DNA of 64,000 nucleotides from Streptomyces sp. CB09001 (GCF_003369795.1 NZ_CP026730.1:4579001-4643000); one strand, 5' to 3'. Counted from the stretch's first letter, positions 17,465 to 27,917 are shown. Numbers and translations: made by a program. The notes: a model not told the origin generated them from the sequence alone.

Positions 17465-18715
17465 GTGAACGTGTTGATGTCCCCAGAGTCCGAGGCCGGC
17501 ACTCCCGGTCAAGCCGCGCTGCCCGGCACCCTGCCCGACGCGCTGCGCGCGGAGCTCGTGGCCTTCCGCCGCGACCTCCACATGCACCCCGAGCTGGGCA
17601 ACCAGGAGTTCCGCACCACCGCCGCGATCAAGGAACGGCTGGAGCGGGCCGGTCTCAAACCGCGCGTGCTGCCCATCGGCACCGGGCTCGTCTGCGACAT
17701 CGGCACCGGCACCGACTCGGGACAGTGGTCCGGCGGACCGCGCATGCTCGCCCTGCGGGCCGACATCGACGCCCTGCCCATCCCCGACACCAAGAGCGAG
17801 TGCGCCTACCGCTCCCAGGTGCCGGACCGCGCCCACGCCTGCGGGCACGACGTGCACACCACCGTCGTCCTCGGCGCCGGCCTCGTGCTCGCCGCCCTGC
17901 ACGAGCAGGGCCTGCTGCCCCGGCCCGTGCGGCTGGTCTTCCAGCCCGCCGAGGAGGTGCTGCCCGGCGGCGCCGCCGACGCCATCGAGGGCGGTGCGCT
18001 CGACGGGGTGCGCCGCATCCTGGCCGTGCACTGCGACCCCCGGGTGGACGCCGGGAGGATCGGTCTCAGGGTCGGGCCCATCACCTCCGCCTGCGACCGG
18101 CTGGAAATCGCCCTGAACGGCCCCGGCGGCCACACCGCCCGCCCGCACCTCACCACCGACCTGGTCACCGCGACCGCCCGGGTGGTCACCGACGTGCCAC
18201 CGCTCGTCGCCCGGCGCGTGGACAGCCGCAGCGGGCTCGCGCTCACCTGGGGGCGGATCGAGTCCGGCCACGCCCCGAACGTCATCCCGCAGCACGCCGA
18301 ACTCGCCGGGACCGTGCGCTGCCTCGACCTGGACGCCTGGCGGCAGGCGCCCGACCTGGTGATGGGCGCCATCGACGAGATCGCCGACCTGTACCGGGCC
18401 AAGTCCGAGATCACCTACGTCCGCGGCGTCCCCCCGGTCGTCAACGAGGTCACCAGCACCGAGCTGCTCCAGGCCGCCATGGTCGCCCGGCGCGGCACCG
18501 ACGCCGTGGAGGGAACCGAGCAGAGCCTGGGCGGCGAGGACTTCTCCTGGTACCTGGAGCACGTGCCCGGCGCCATGGCCCGCCTCGGCGTCCGCCCGCC
18601 CGGCGAGCGCACGGTCCGCGACCTCCACCAGGGCGACTTCGACGTGGACGAGCACGCCATCACGGTCGGTGTGGAGATGTTCACCGCGGCCGCCCTCATC
18701 GACGCCGTGCAGTAG
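17465..18715 (+). CDS. M20 family amidohydrolase (IAA-amino acid hydrolase/carboxypeptidase type)
   Basis: A 416-aa metallopeptidase-type amidohydrolase. The metal-site blocks are RRDLHMHPELGNQEFRT, LRADIDALPIPD, RAHACGHDVHTTVVLGAG, QPAEEVLPGGAADAIEGGAL and GGEDFSWYLEHVPGAMARLG; the dimerisation domain sits around 190-300. It would hydrolyse N-acyl amino acids or similar amides; the substrate is unknown. GTG 17465 is preferred because a TACGCT box is 7 nt upstream; GTG 17471 and ATG 17477 are possible starts. It precedes the nucleoside operon but has its own 195-bp downstream gap and need not be related. Confidence 0.88.
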   Translation: MNVLMSPESEAGTPGQAALPGTLPDALRAELVAFRRDLHMHPELGNQEFRTTAAIKERLERAGLKPRVLPIGTGLVCDIGTGTDSGQWSGGPRMLALRADIDALPIPDTKSECAYRSQVPDRAHACGHDVHTTVVLGAGLVLAALHEQGLLPRPVRLVFQPAEEVLPGGAADAIEGGALDGVRRILAVHCDPRVDAGRIGLRVGPITSACDRLEIALNGPGGHTARPHLTTDLVTATARVVTDVPPLVARRVDSRSGLALTWGRIESGHAPNVIPQHAELAGTVRCLDLDAWRQAPDLVMGAIDEIADLYRAKSEITYVRGVPPVVNEVTSTELLQAAMVARRGTDAVEGTEQSLGGEDFSWYLEHVPGAMARLGVRPPGERTVRDLHQGDFDVDEHAITVGVEMFTAAALIDAVQ

Positions 18716-18830
18716 GCGGTGCGGCGGGCGGCGCGGCGGGCGGTGCGGTGGTAAGTCCCCCTTCGATCCGGTCGTTGACAGGGCGGTAACCGGCCAGCGG
18801 CACGAATGGATAACGGCGCCGCGCAACCCC

Positions 18831-18863
18831 GTTCCCAGGAGTTTCTACGCGCGTTACTGTGCG
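18831..18863 (+). promoter_or_regulatory. Promoter of the first BMP lipoprotein gene, with embedded palindrome
   Basis: TTCCCA (18832-18837), 17 bp, TACTGT (18855-18860). CTACGCGCGTTA (18845-18856) fills the spacer and touches the -10. A GGATAAC element lies at 18808, exactly 37 bp upstream of the palindrome, and the same element and distance recur before the second BMP gene. The strong conservation between the two promoters supports their function. Confidence 0.6.
18845..18856. promoter_or_regulatory. Nucleoside-regulon palindrome, site 1 (CTACGCGCGTTA)
   Basis: Ten of 12 bases match CTACGCGCGTAG; the left half and core are intact and the right end reads TTA. It lies 55 bp upstream of the first BMP lipoprotein ATG, between the likely -35 and -10. 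Bound repressor would exclude RNA polymerase. Confidence 0.7.
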
Positions 18864-18910
18864 CCGAACCGAGCGCCCGCTGCGGGGCTTTGGAGAATGG
18901 GGAGCTTCAG

Positions 18911-19954
18911 ATGCGTCGGACATCAAGACTGATCCGCGTCGCGGTGGGGGTCGCGTCGCTCGCACTCGCCGCCACGGCCTGCGGCGGCACCAGCGGCGAG
19001 AGCGGCGACGACGGCGGTGACGACAAGGGTCTCGCCATCGCGTACGACGTCGGCGGCAAGGGCGACCAGTCCTTCAACGACGCCGCGTACGCCGGTCTGG
19101 AGCGGGCGAAGAAGGAGTTCGGCTACAAGACCGCCGACATCGAGCCCACCGACGGCGAGACGGACGCGGACAAGGAACAGCGCCTGACGTCCCTGGCCAA
19201 GCAGGGCTACAACCCGGTGATCGGCGTCGGCTTCGCCTACGGCCCGGCGATGAAGGCCGTGGCGGCCAAGTACCCGGACACCACCTTCGGCATCGTCGAC
19301 TCCGTGGTCGAGGGCAAGAACGTGGCGTCCCTCGTCTTCGCCGAGAACGAGGCCTCCTACCTGGCCGGCGTCACCGCAGCCAAGGCCACCAAGACCAAGA
19401 CCGTCGGCTTCGTGGGCGGCGTGGACGTCCCGCTGATCCACAAGTTCGAGGCCGGATTCGAGCAGGGCGTCAAGGACACCGACCCCAAGGTCAAGGTCGT
19501 CTCGCAGTACCTGACGCAGACCGCGGAGGAGGGCGGCTTCTCCAGCCCCGACAAGGGCAAGGCCGCCGCCGAGGGCCAGATCGAAAAGAAGGCCGACGTC
19601 GTGTACGCGGCGGCCGGCCTCTCCGGCCAGGGCGTGATCGAGGCGGCCGCCAAGGCGAAGATCTGGGCGATCGGCGTCGACTCCGACCAGTACAAGCAGG
19701 AGGCCCTCGCCGCCTACAAGGACTCCATCCTGACCTCCGCCCTCAAGGACATCAACGGCGCGGTCTTCGCCCTGGCCAAGTCCGTCGAGGACGGCAAGCC
19801 GCTGACCGGCACCCACACCTTCGACCTGAAGTCCGACGGCGTGGGCCTGTCCGACAGCAACCCGAAGTTCGCCGAGGTCCCGGGCGCCAAGGAGGCCGTG
19901 GAGAAGGCCAAGGCCGGAATCGTCGACGGCTCCATCAAGGTCGCCACGGAGTAG
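18911..19954 (+). CDS. BMP-family nucleoside-binding lipoprotein (paralogue 1)
   Basis: A 347-aa extracellular substrate-binding lipoprotein of the basic membrane protein/PnrA family, which captures purine and pyrimidine nucleosides for an ABC importer. The signal peptide has a basic start (MRRTSRLIR), a hydrophobic core and a lipobox-like ATAC, then a disordered Gly/Ser/Asp linker. The mature domain starts GLAIAYDVGGKGDQSFNDAAYAGLERAKKEFG and has IGVGFAYGPAMKAVA and FGIVDSVVEGKNVASLVFAENEASYLAG, typical of PnrA. ATG 18911 has GGGGAG 7 nt upstream. First gene of the nucleoside uptake set, followed by a near-identical paralogue and the transporter. Confidence 0.93.
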   Translation: MRRTSRLIRVAVGVASLALAATACGGTSGESGDDGGDDKGLAIAYDVGGKGDQSFNDAAYAGLERAKKEFGYKTADIEPTDGETDADKEQRLTSLAKQGYNPVIGVGFAYGPAMKAVAAKYPDTTFGIVDSVVEGKNVASLVFAENEASYLAGVTAAKATKTKTVGFVGGVDVPLIHKFEAGFEQGVKDTDPKVKVVSQYLTQTAEEGGFSSPDKGKAAAEGQIEKKADVVYAAAGLSGQGVIEAAAKAKIWAIGVDSDQYKQEALAAYKDSILTSALKDINGAVFALAKSVEDGKPLTGTHTFDLKSDGVGLSDSNPKFAEVPGAKEAVEKAKAGIVDGSIKVATE

Positions 19955-19979
19955 CCGCCACCACGGCACACACTCGCAC

Positions 19980-20015
19980 GAAGCGGACGGGCGCCCCCGG
20001 GTGCCCGTCCGCTTC
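19980..20015 (+). terminator. Stem-loop terminator after BMP gene 1
   Basis: Perfect 13-bp stem: GAAGCGGACGGGC (19980-19992) pairs with GCCCGTCCGCTTC (20003-20015) around a 10-nt loop, 25 bp after the stop codon. It separates the first lipoprotein transcript from the second. Confidence 0.8.
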
Positions 20016-20135
20016 CGCGTGCCGCGCCCGAGGCCCGGGCGTCACACTCCGCCACCCCGCGTTTGCGCCCGGCAAGCCCCGTACGGCCATCCGCGTCACC
20101 TTGCTCACGGGCGGATAACAAGGTGGACAGAAGGG

Positions 20136-20168
20136 GTTTTCAGGCAGGTCTACGCGCGTTAATCTGCG
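20136..20168 (+). promoter_or_regulatory. Promoter of the second BMP lipoprotein gene, with embedded palindrome
   Basis: TTTTCA (20137-20142), 17 bp, TAATCT (20160-20165). The palindrome CTACGCGCGTTA spans 20150-20161, and GGATAAC lies 37 bp upstream of it at 20113. Over these 33 bp most bases are the same as in the promoter at 18831. Confidence 0.62.
20150..20161. promoter_or_regulatory. Nucleoside-regulon palindrome, site 2 (CTACGCGCGTTA)
   Basis: Identical to site 1 over 12 bp, 67 bp upstream of the second BMP ATG, in the -35/-10 spacer and overlapping the first bases of the -10. Confidence 0.7.
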
Positions 20169-20227
20169 GCAAAGCCAGCGCCGCAGCCCGAACCGTCCCC
20201 GGCGCTTGTACGACAGGAGCACCAGAC

Positions 20228-21274
20228 ATGCGCCGGATTTCCCGGATCACGGTCGCAGGCGCAGCGACCGCCTCCCTGGCCCTCGCACTCGCCGCCTGCG
20301 GTGGTACCTCGACCGACTCCGGTTCGGAGTCCAAGGGCGACAAGGGTCTCGCCATCGCGTACGACGTCGGCGGCAAGGGCGACCAGTCCTTCAACGACGC
20401 CGCGTACGCCGGTCTGGAGCAGGCCAAGAAGGAGTTCGGCTACGAGACGGCCGACGTCGAGCCCACCGACGGTGAGACGGACGCCGACAAGGAGCAGCGG
20501 CTGTCCTCGCTGGCCAAGCAGGGCTACAACCCCGTCATCGGCATCGGCTACGCGTACGCCTCCGCCATGAAGAACGTCGCGGAGAAGTACCCGGACACCA
20601 CCTTCGGCATCGTGGACGACGCCACGATCGAGGCCGACAACGTCGCGGACCTGGTCTTCAACGAGCAGGAGGCGTCCTACCTCGCCGGTGTCGCCGCCGC
20701 CAAGAGCACCAAGACCAACACGGTCGGCTTCGTGGGCGGTGTGGACGTCCCCCTGATCCACAAGTTCCAGGCCGGCTACGAGCAGGGCGTCAAGGACACC
20801 GACCCCAAGGTCAAGGTCATCTCGCAGTACCTGACGCAGACCGCGGAGGAGGGCGGCTTCTCCAGCCCCGACAAGGGCAAGACCGCCGCCGAGGGCCAGA
20901 TCGAAAAGAAGGCCGACGTCGTGTACGCGGCGGCCGGCCTCTCCGGCCAGGGCGTCATCGAGGCCGCGGCCGCCAACAAGGTCTGGGCGATCGGCGTCGA
21001 CTCCGACCAGTACAAGCAGGAAGCCCTCGCGAAGTACAAGGACTCGATCCTGACCTCGGCCACCAAGGACGTCGCCAAGGCCGTATACAACCTGTCGAAG
21101 TCGGTCGAGGACGGCAAGCCCGAGACCGGTATCGTTCGGGGCGATCTGAAGTCCGGCGAGGTCGGTCTCTCGGACTCGAACCCGAAGTTCGCGGACGACG
21201 CCGAGCTCCAGGCAGCCATCAAGACGGCCAAGGAGAAGATCATCAGCGGCGAGATCAAGGTCAAGAGCAGCTGA
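20228..21274 (+). CDS. BMP-family nucleoside-binding lipoprotein (paralogue 2)
   Basis: A 348-aa paralogue of the upstream lipoprotein. The signal peptide ends in a clean lipobox (LALAAC), followed by a Gly/Thr/Ser linker and the same PnrA-type domain (GLAIAYDVGGKGDQSFNDAAYAGLEQAKKEFG). ATG 20228 has AGGAG upstream. A 177-nt stretch (20779-20955) differs from its counterpart 1320 bp upstream at only two bases, including third codon positions, while flanks diverge more. The two copies probably feed the same ABC transporter with different nucleoside preference or expression; each has its own promoter and palindrome. Confidence 0.93.
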   Translation: MRRISRITVAGAATASLALALAACGGTSTDSGSESKGDKGLAIAYDVGGKGDQSFNDAAYAGLEQAKKEFGYETADVEPTDGETDADKEQRLSSLAKQGYNPVIGIGYAYASAMKNVAEKYPDTTFGIVDDATIEADNVADLVFNEQEASYLAGVAAAKSTKTNTVGFVGGVDVPLIHKFQAGYEQGVKDTDPKVKVISQYLTQTAEEGGFSSPDKGKTAAEGQIEKKADVVYAAAGLSGQGVIEAAAANKVWAIGVDSDQYKQEALAKYKDSILTSATKDVAKAVYNLSKSVEDGKPETGIVRGDLKSGEVGLSDSNPKFADDAELQAAIKTAKEKIISGEIKVKSS

Positions 21275-21337
21275 GCAGCACCAGCAGCACCAGCAACACC
21301 TCGAACAGCGTGTAACCGCGTCGGTTGCGCCGCTCGG

Positions 21338-21382
21338 CGGGGTACGGGGAGAGCGTCTTGGGGGCGCCCTCCTCGTACCCCG
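21338..21382 (+). terminator. Stem-loop between BMP gene 2 and the ABC ATPase gene
   Basis: CGGGGTACGGGGAG (21338-21351) pairs with CTCCTCGTACCCCG (21369-21382), 13 of 14 positions, with a 17-nt loop. It would let the binding protein be made in excess over the transporter by ending or stalling part of the transcription. Confidence 0.6.
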
Positions 21383-21422
21383 TCGTGTCGATGTGCCGCC
21401 GCTTTTAGATGCCGTAGGGGCG

Positions 21423-21434
21423 CTACGCGCGTAG
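21423..21434. promoter_or_regulatory. Nucleoside-regulon palindrome, site 3 (CTACGCGCGTAG)
   Basis: Perfect 12-bp palindrome about 16 bp before the Shine-Dalgarno of the ABC ATPase gene and after the stem-loop at 21338. TTAGAT at 21405-21410 is a weak candidate -10; if used, the palindrome would overlap the transcription start. Confidence 0.75.
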
Positions 21435-21462
21435 ACGGCCCCCGTCCTCAGGAGAGTGCGCC

Positions 21463-23150
<1,688 letters not shown>

Positions 23151-23151
<1 letters not shown>

Positions 23152-24275
23152 TGAAGAAGTTCGACAAGGAGCGCGTGCTCCTCGCGGTGGCCGGACCGGT
23201 CATCGCGCTCGCCGTGGCCTTCGTGCTCAGTGCGATCGTCCTGATCGCCTCGGGCAAGAACCCGGTCGAACCGTTCGCCCTGATGTTCGAGCAGGCCGGG
23301 TTCTCCGACATCCAGGTCCTGATCATCAACCAGGCGTCGCTGTACTACATCGCGGCCCTCGCGGTGGCCATCGGCTTCCGGATGAACCTCTTCAACATCG
23401 GCGTGGACGGCCAGTACCAGCTCGCCGCCATGATGGCCGCGATCGTCGGCGCCCACGCCAACCTGCCGGCCGGCCTCCAGGTCCCGCTGCTGCTCCTGAC
23501 CGCCGTCCTCACCGGCGCCTTCTGGTCCGGCATCGCCGGTGTCCTCAAGGTGACCCGCGGCGTCAGCGAGGTCGTCGCGACGATCATGCTCAACGCCATC
23601 GCCACCTCCGTCATCGGCTACCTGTGGCTGCCGGACGTCTTCGGCGTCAAGATCGGCAACAACAACACCACCGGCGAGATGCACGAGTCCGGCTGGGTTC
23701 CCGGCATCGACATGGGCGCCTCCGGCGAGATCTACGGCCTGGTCATCCTCGCCGTGCTCCTCGGCATCGGCTACTGGGTCGTCCTCAACCGCACCCGCTT
23801 CGGCTTCGACCTGCGCGCCTCCGGCGCCTCCGAGTCCGCCGCAGCGGCCAGCGGCGTCGACCCCAAGCGCATGGTGCTCACCGCGATGCTCATCTCCGGC
23901 GGCCTCGCCGGACTCGCGGGCCTGCCCATCCTGCTCGGCGACACCCACACCTACAGCCTCAACTTCCCCACCGGCATCGGCTTCCTCGGCATCGGCATCG
24001 CCCTGCTCGGCCGCAACAGCCCGGTCGGCATCGCCTTCGCCGCTCTGCTGTGGGCCTGGCTGGACAAGGCCTCGCCCGAGCTGGACTTCCACGGCTACGA
24101 CAAGGAGATCGCGGTCATCATGCAGGGCCTGATCGTCCTCTCGGTCGTCGTCTCCTACGAGGCCGTCCGTGAGTGGGGCCTGCGCCGCCAGCAGCGCCGG
24201 GTCGGCGCGGAGCTGGCCGCCGGTCACGTCCTGGGTGCCACCGACAACTCGAAGAAGGAGGTGGCCGGCCGATGA
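23151..24275 (+). CDS. Nucleoside ABC transporter permease 1
   Basis: A 374-aa integral membrane permease of the BPD_transp_2 (RbsC/BmpB-like) family with about eight to ten hydrophobic segments. Conserved blocks are MNLFNIGVDGQYQLAAMMAA, GVSEVVATIMLNAIATSVIGYL, GFDLRASGASESAAAASGVDPKRMVLTAMLISGGLAGLAG and GIGFLGIGIALLGRNSPVGIAFAALLWA. Start overlaps the ATPase stop (TGATG) and its own stop overlaps the next start (ATGA), so the three transporter genes are translationally coupled. It forms the membrane channel with the next permease. Confidence 0.93.
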
Positions 24276-25546
24276 CCGCTCCGACCACAGCGACCGACGT
24301 CAACCAGCCCTCGCTGCAGCCCGGGGCGCCGACCGGCCGCCGCCTGTCGCTGCCCGTCCTGATGCTGGTCATCGCCGGTGCCCTGGCGCTGACCTCCATC
24401 GTGCGGCTGATCACCGGCGCCAACGGCATCACCAACGTCAGCCAGATGTCCACCGCGCTCCAGCTCGCGGTGCCGATCGGCCTCGCCGGCCTCGGCGGCC
24501 TGTGGGCCGAGCGCGCGGGCGTCGTCAACATCGGCCTCGAGGGCATGATGATCCTCGGCACCTGGTTCGGCGCCTGGGCCGGCTTCCAGTGGGGCCCGTG
24601 GACCGGCATCCTCGTCGGCATCATCGGCGGCGCGCTCGGCGGCCTGCTGCACGCCATCGTCACGATCACCTTCAACGTCAACCACATCGTCTCCGGTGTG
24701 GCCATCAACATCCTCGCTCTCGGCGCCACCCGCTACCTCGCCCCGCTCGCCTTCGAGGGCCATCAGGGCGGCTCGGCCAAGCAGTCCCCGCCGGTCGACT
24801 CCCTCGGCCACTTCTCGGTCCCGGGGCTGTCCAGCGGCCTCGACAGCCTCAACAACCAGCACTGGTTCTTCGTCTCGGACCTCGCGGGGCTGCTCGGCGG
24901 CCTCGTCACCGACGTCTCCTGGCTGACCCTGATCGCCGTCGCGCTGATCCCCGCCACCTGGTGGATCCTGTGGCGCACCCCGTTCGGCCTGCGGCTGCGC
25001 TCCTGCGGCGAGAACCCGATCGCCGCCGAGTCCCTCGGCGTCAACGTCTACAAGTACAAGTACATGGCCGTGCTCATCTCCGGCGGTCTGGCCGGCCTCG
25101 GCGGTGTCTTCCTCTCCATCGTGGCCAACCCCTTCTACCTGGAGGGCCAGACCAGCGGCCGCGGCTACATCGGCCTCGCCGCGATGATCTTCGGCAACTG
25201 GATGCCGGGCGGCCTCGCCATCGGCGCCGGTCTCTTCGGCTACACCGACAGCCTCAACCTGCGCGGCGGCTCCGCCAACGTGCACGCCCTGCTGCTGCTC
25301 GGCGCGCTGCTGCTGGTCGCCGGCGCCATCTGGCTGGCGATCCGCAAGAAGTACGTCAAGGCCGTCATCACGTTCGTCGTCGGCGCCCTGGTCTTCGCCT
25401 GGTACGCCGGCACCAACGAGGTTCCCAACCAGGTCGTCTCCGCCACGCCGTACGTCGTCACGCTCGTCGTCCTCGCCCTGTCCGCGCAACGGCTGCGGAT
25501 GCCCAAGGCGGACGGCATGCAGTACCGCAAGGGGCAGGGCAAGTGA
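24272..25546 (+). CDS. Nucleoside ABC transporter permease 2
   Basis: A 424-aa second permease of the same family. After ~28 polar residues come about ten transmembrane segments, with GLGGLWAERAGVVNIGLEGMMILGTWFGAWAG, TFNVNHIVSGVAINILALGATRYL and GLRLRSCGENPIAAESLGVNVYKYKYMAVLISGGLAGLGG as family blocks. ATG 24272 has AAGGAGG upstream and overlaps the first permease stop by 4 bp. A periplasmic-side loop of ~60 residues between mid-protein helices is longer than in its partner. Its stop overlaps the GTG of the cytidine deaminase by 4 bp, tying uptake to the first catabolic step. Confidence 0.93.
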   Translation: MTAPTTATDVNQPSLQPGAPTGRRLSLPVLMLVIAGALALTSIVRLITGANGITNVSQMSTALQLAVPIGLAGLGGLWAERAGVVNIGLEGMMILGTWFGAWAGFQWGPWTGILVGIIGGALGGLLHAIVTITFNVNHIVSGVAINILALGATRYLAPLAFEGHQGGSAKQSPPVDSLGHFSVPGLSSGLDSLNNQHWFFVSDLAGLLGGLVTDVSWLTLIAVALIPATWWILWRTPFGLRLRSCGENPIAAESLGVNVYKYKYMAVLISGGLAGLGGVFLSIVANPFYLEGQTSGRGYIGLAAMIFGNWMPGGLAIGAGLFGYTDSLNLRGGSANVHALLLLGALLLVAGAIWLAIRKKYVKAVITFVVGALVFAWYAGTNEVPNQVVSATPYVVTLVVLALSAQRLRMPKADGMQYRKGQGK

Positions 25547-25935
25547 CCGGCGTCGACTGGGAGGCGCTGCGCACGGCGGCCCGGGACGCGATGTCCCGGG
25601 CGTACGCCCCGTACTCCGGGTACGCCGTGGGCGCCGCCGCCCTGGTCGACGACGGCCGCACCGTCACCGGCTGCAACGTGGAGAACGCCAGCTACGGCAT
25701 CGGCCTGTGCGCCGAGTGCGGTCTCGTCTCCCAGCTGCAGGTGACCGGCGGGGGCCGGCTGACGCACTTCGTCTGCGTCGACGGCGAGGGCGAGGTCCTC
25801 GTCCCCTGCGGCCGCTGCCGGCAGCTGCTGTACGAGTTCGGCGGCCCGCGGATGCTGCTGGAGACCCCGGCGGGGATCCTCCCCCTCTCGGAGATGCTCC
25901 CGCAGGCCTTCGGCCCCGACCACCTCACCAAGTAA
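25543..25935 (+). CDS. cdd: Cytidine deaminase
   Basis: A 130-aa homotetrameric-type cytidine deaminase converting (deoxy)cytidine to (deoxy)uridine. Substrate loop NVENASYG is at 45-52, the zinc/proton-transfer site is C56-A-E58 and the second zinc motif PCGRCRQLL gives Cys89 and Cys92, so the metal site is Cys3-type. Length is normal. The GTG start overlaps the permease stop (GTGA). It acts on nucleosides delivered by the transporter just upstream and passes uridine/deoxyuridine to the phosphorylase 32 bp downstream. Confidence 0.95.
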   Translation: MTGVDWEALRTAARDAMSRAYAPYSGYAVGAAALVDDGRTVTGCNVENASYGIGLCAECGLVSQLQVTGGGRLTHFVCVDGEGEVLVPCGRCRQLLYEFGGPRMLLETPAGILPLSEMLPQAFGPDHLTK

Positions 25936-25967
25936 CTCCCGCGCAACTCCCGTAAGGAAAGCCAGAC

Positions 25968-27251
25968 ATGGCCATGGACGTCATCTCCGTCATCCGCACC
26001 AAGCGGGACCGCGGCGAACTCAGCGGCGAGCAGATCGACTGGGTCATCGACGCGTACACGCGCGGCGAGGTCGCCGACGAGCAGATGGCGTCGCTCGCGA
26101 TGGCGATCCTGCTCAACGGCATGAACCGCGGCGAGATCGCCCGCTGGACGGCTGCGATGATCGCCTCGGGCGAGCGCATGGACTTCTCGTCCCTGTCCCG
26201 TCCGACCGCCGACAAGCACTCCACGGGCGGCGTCGGCGACAAGATCACCTTGCCGCTCGTACCCCTGGTGGCGGCGTGCGGCGCGGCCGTCCCGCAGCTC
26301 TCCGGCCGCGGCCTCGGCCACACCGGCGGCACCCTCGACAAGCTGGAGTCCATCCCCGGCTGGCGCGCCCTCCTCTCCAACGAGGAGATGCTGAACGTCC
26401 TGGACACCACCGGCGCCGTGATCTGCGCGGCGGGCGACGGCCTCGCGCCCGCCGACAAGAAGCTCTACGCCCTGCGCGACGTGACGGGCACGGTCGAGGC
26501 GATCCCGCTCATCGCCTCCTCCATCATGTCCAAGAAGATCGCCGAGGGCACCGGCTCCCTGGTCCTCGACGTGAAGGTGGGCTCCGGCGCCTTTATGAAG
26601 ACCATCGAGGACGCCCGCGAGCTGGCGTCCACCATGGTCGGCCTCGGCACCGACCACGGCGTGAAGACGGTCGCCCTCCTCACCGACATGGCCACCCCCC
26701 TCGGCCTGACCGCGGGCAACGCCCTGGAGGTCCGCGAGTCGGTCGAGGTCCTGTCCGGCGGCGGCCCCTCCGACGTCGTCGAGCTGACGCTCGCCCTGGC
26801 CCGCGAGATGCTCGACGCGGCGGGCCTGAAGGACGCCGATCCGGCGAAGGCGCTGGCCGACGGCTCGGCGATGGACGTCTGGCGCCGCATGATCGCGGCC
26901 CAGGGCGGCGACCCGGACGCGGAGCTGCCCACGTCGAAGGAGCAGCACGTGATCAAGGCGGGTGCCTCCGGTGTCCTGACCCGCCTCGACGCCTACGACG
27001 TCGGCGTCGCCGCCTGGCGCCTGGGCGCGGGCCGCGCCCGCAAGGAGGACCCGGTGCAGGCCGCCGCGGGCGTCGAACTCCACGCCAAGCCCGGCGACAC
27101 GGTCACCGCGGGCCAGCCCCTCCTCACCCTCCACACCGACACCCCGGACCGCTTCGAGTACGCGCTGGCGGCGGTGGAGGGCGCGTACGACGTCGCTCCG
27201 GCGGGCACGGCCTTCACCGCCTCGCCGGTGGTGCGGGAACGTATCGCCTGA
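25968..27251 (+). CDS. deoA: Thymidine phosphorylase (pyrimidine nucleoside phosphorylase)
   Basis: A 427-aa enzyme splitting thymidine or deoxyuridine with phosphate into base and deoxyribose-1-phosphate. The family signature SGRGLGHTGGTLDKLESIPG is at ~105-124, KHSTGGVGDKITLPL at ~83 binds phosphate, and the C-terminal hammerhead domain carries KEDPVQAAAGVELHAKPGD. Length matches the family. AAGGAA lies before the ATG. Last gene of the nucleoside operon, followed by a perfect terminator hairpin. Deoxyribose-phosphate from it would feed deoC at 48101. Confidence 0.95.
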   Translation: MAMDVISVIRTKRDRGELSGEQIDWVIDAYTRGEVADEQMASLAMAILLNGMNRGEIARWTAAMIASGERMDFSSLSRPTADKHSTGGVGDKITLPLVPLVAACGAAVPQLSGRGLGHTGGTLDKLESIPGWRALLSNEEMLNVLDTTGAVICAAGDGLAPADKKLYALRDVTGTVEAIPLIASSIMSKKIAEGTGSLVLDVKVGSGAFMKTIEDARELASTMVGLGTDHGVKTVALLTDMATPLGLTAGNALEVRESVEVLSGGGPSDVVELTLALAREMLDAAGLKDADPAKALADGSAMDVWRRMIAAQGGDPDAELPTSKEQHVIKAGASGVLTRLDAYDVGVAAWRLGAGRARKEDPVQAAAGVELHAKPGDTVTAGQPLLTLHTDTPDRFEYALAAVEGAYDVAPAGTAFTASPVVRERIA

Positions 27252-27274
27252 TCAGGAGGTTTCCTCGATCGAGT

Positions 27275-27308
27275 GAACGGGACCGGTGCACCTCCACCGG
27301 TCCCGTTC
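27275..27308 (+). terminator. Terminator of the nucleoside operon
   Basis: GAACGGGACCGGTG (27275-27288) and CACCGGTCCCGTTC (27295-27308) make a perfect 14-bp stem with a 6-nt loop, 23 bp after the deoA stop. Confidence 0.88.
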
Positions 27309-27311
27309 GGC

Positions 27312-27916
27312 ATGTTGACTGCCCGCATGCGGGAACTTGAGGGTGACTACGTCCTGGCCGACAACATGTGGGACGAACTCGTCCGGGTCCGGCGCCGGAC
27401 GGAGGCACCTAAGGCCTGCAAGGTGGAGATCGTCGAAGGGCTGATCACGGTCGCCCCCCTCTCCTCGCTCGCGCACAACGTGGCCGCCGAACGCGTACAG
27501 CGACGCCTCTACGACGTGATCCCGCAGGGGTGGGGCGTCTACCAGCGGCTGCCCCTGCCGTACCGGCCCGGCTCGGCCTGTACGTGCCGGACCTCGCGGT
27601 CGTGGCCGGCGAGGCGCTGCGCGCGGGGGACGATCAGCTCATCCCCGCCTCCACGGCCGAACTGGTCGGGGAGATCACCTCCACGGCCACGGCGACCCAC
27701 GACCGAACCCACAAACTTGCGGGCTACGCGGAAGCAGGCGTCCCCCTGTACCTCCTCATCGACTGCCTGGCCCCGGGCGGCCCCACCGCGACCCTCTACG
27801 GCGAACCGAAGGGTGACGTCTACCGGGTACTGAGCGCCGCGAAGTTCGGCGACCCCGTCAAGCTCCCCGCCCCCTTCGACCTGACCATCGACACCGGCGA
27901 GTTCCCCGAGGCCTGA
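27312..27916 (+). pseudogene. Uma2-family (DUF820) restriction-endonuclease-like protein, frameshifted
   Basis: Two overlapping frames together make one Uma2 protein of ~200 residues. Frame A from ATG 27312 (or 27327) reads MRELEGDYVLADNMWDELV, CKVEIVEGLITVAPLSSLAHNVAAERVQRRLYDVIPQGWGVYQRLPL. Frame B resumes at ~27575 with RLGLYVPDLAVVAGEAL, LVGEITSTATATHDRTHKLAGYAEAGVPLYLLID, which includes the PDLxVV and YAxAGVPxYLLID catalytic blocks. The switch falls between about 27550 and 27585 in GC-rich sequence, as if one base were missing. Either a broken gene or a sequencing error. The family has a PD-(D/E)XK fold; its cellular role is not established. Confidence 0.75.
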
Positions 27917-27917
27917 C

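Noticed and set aside
18911..21274. Assembly duplication of the BMP lipoprotein gene
   Set aside because: The two copies have different signal peptides, linkers, C-termini and promoters; only an internal patch is nearly identical.
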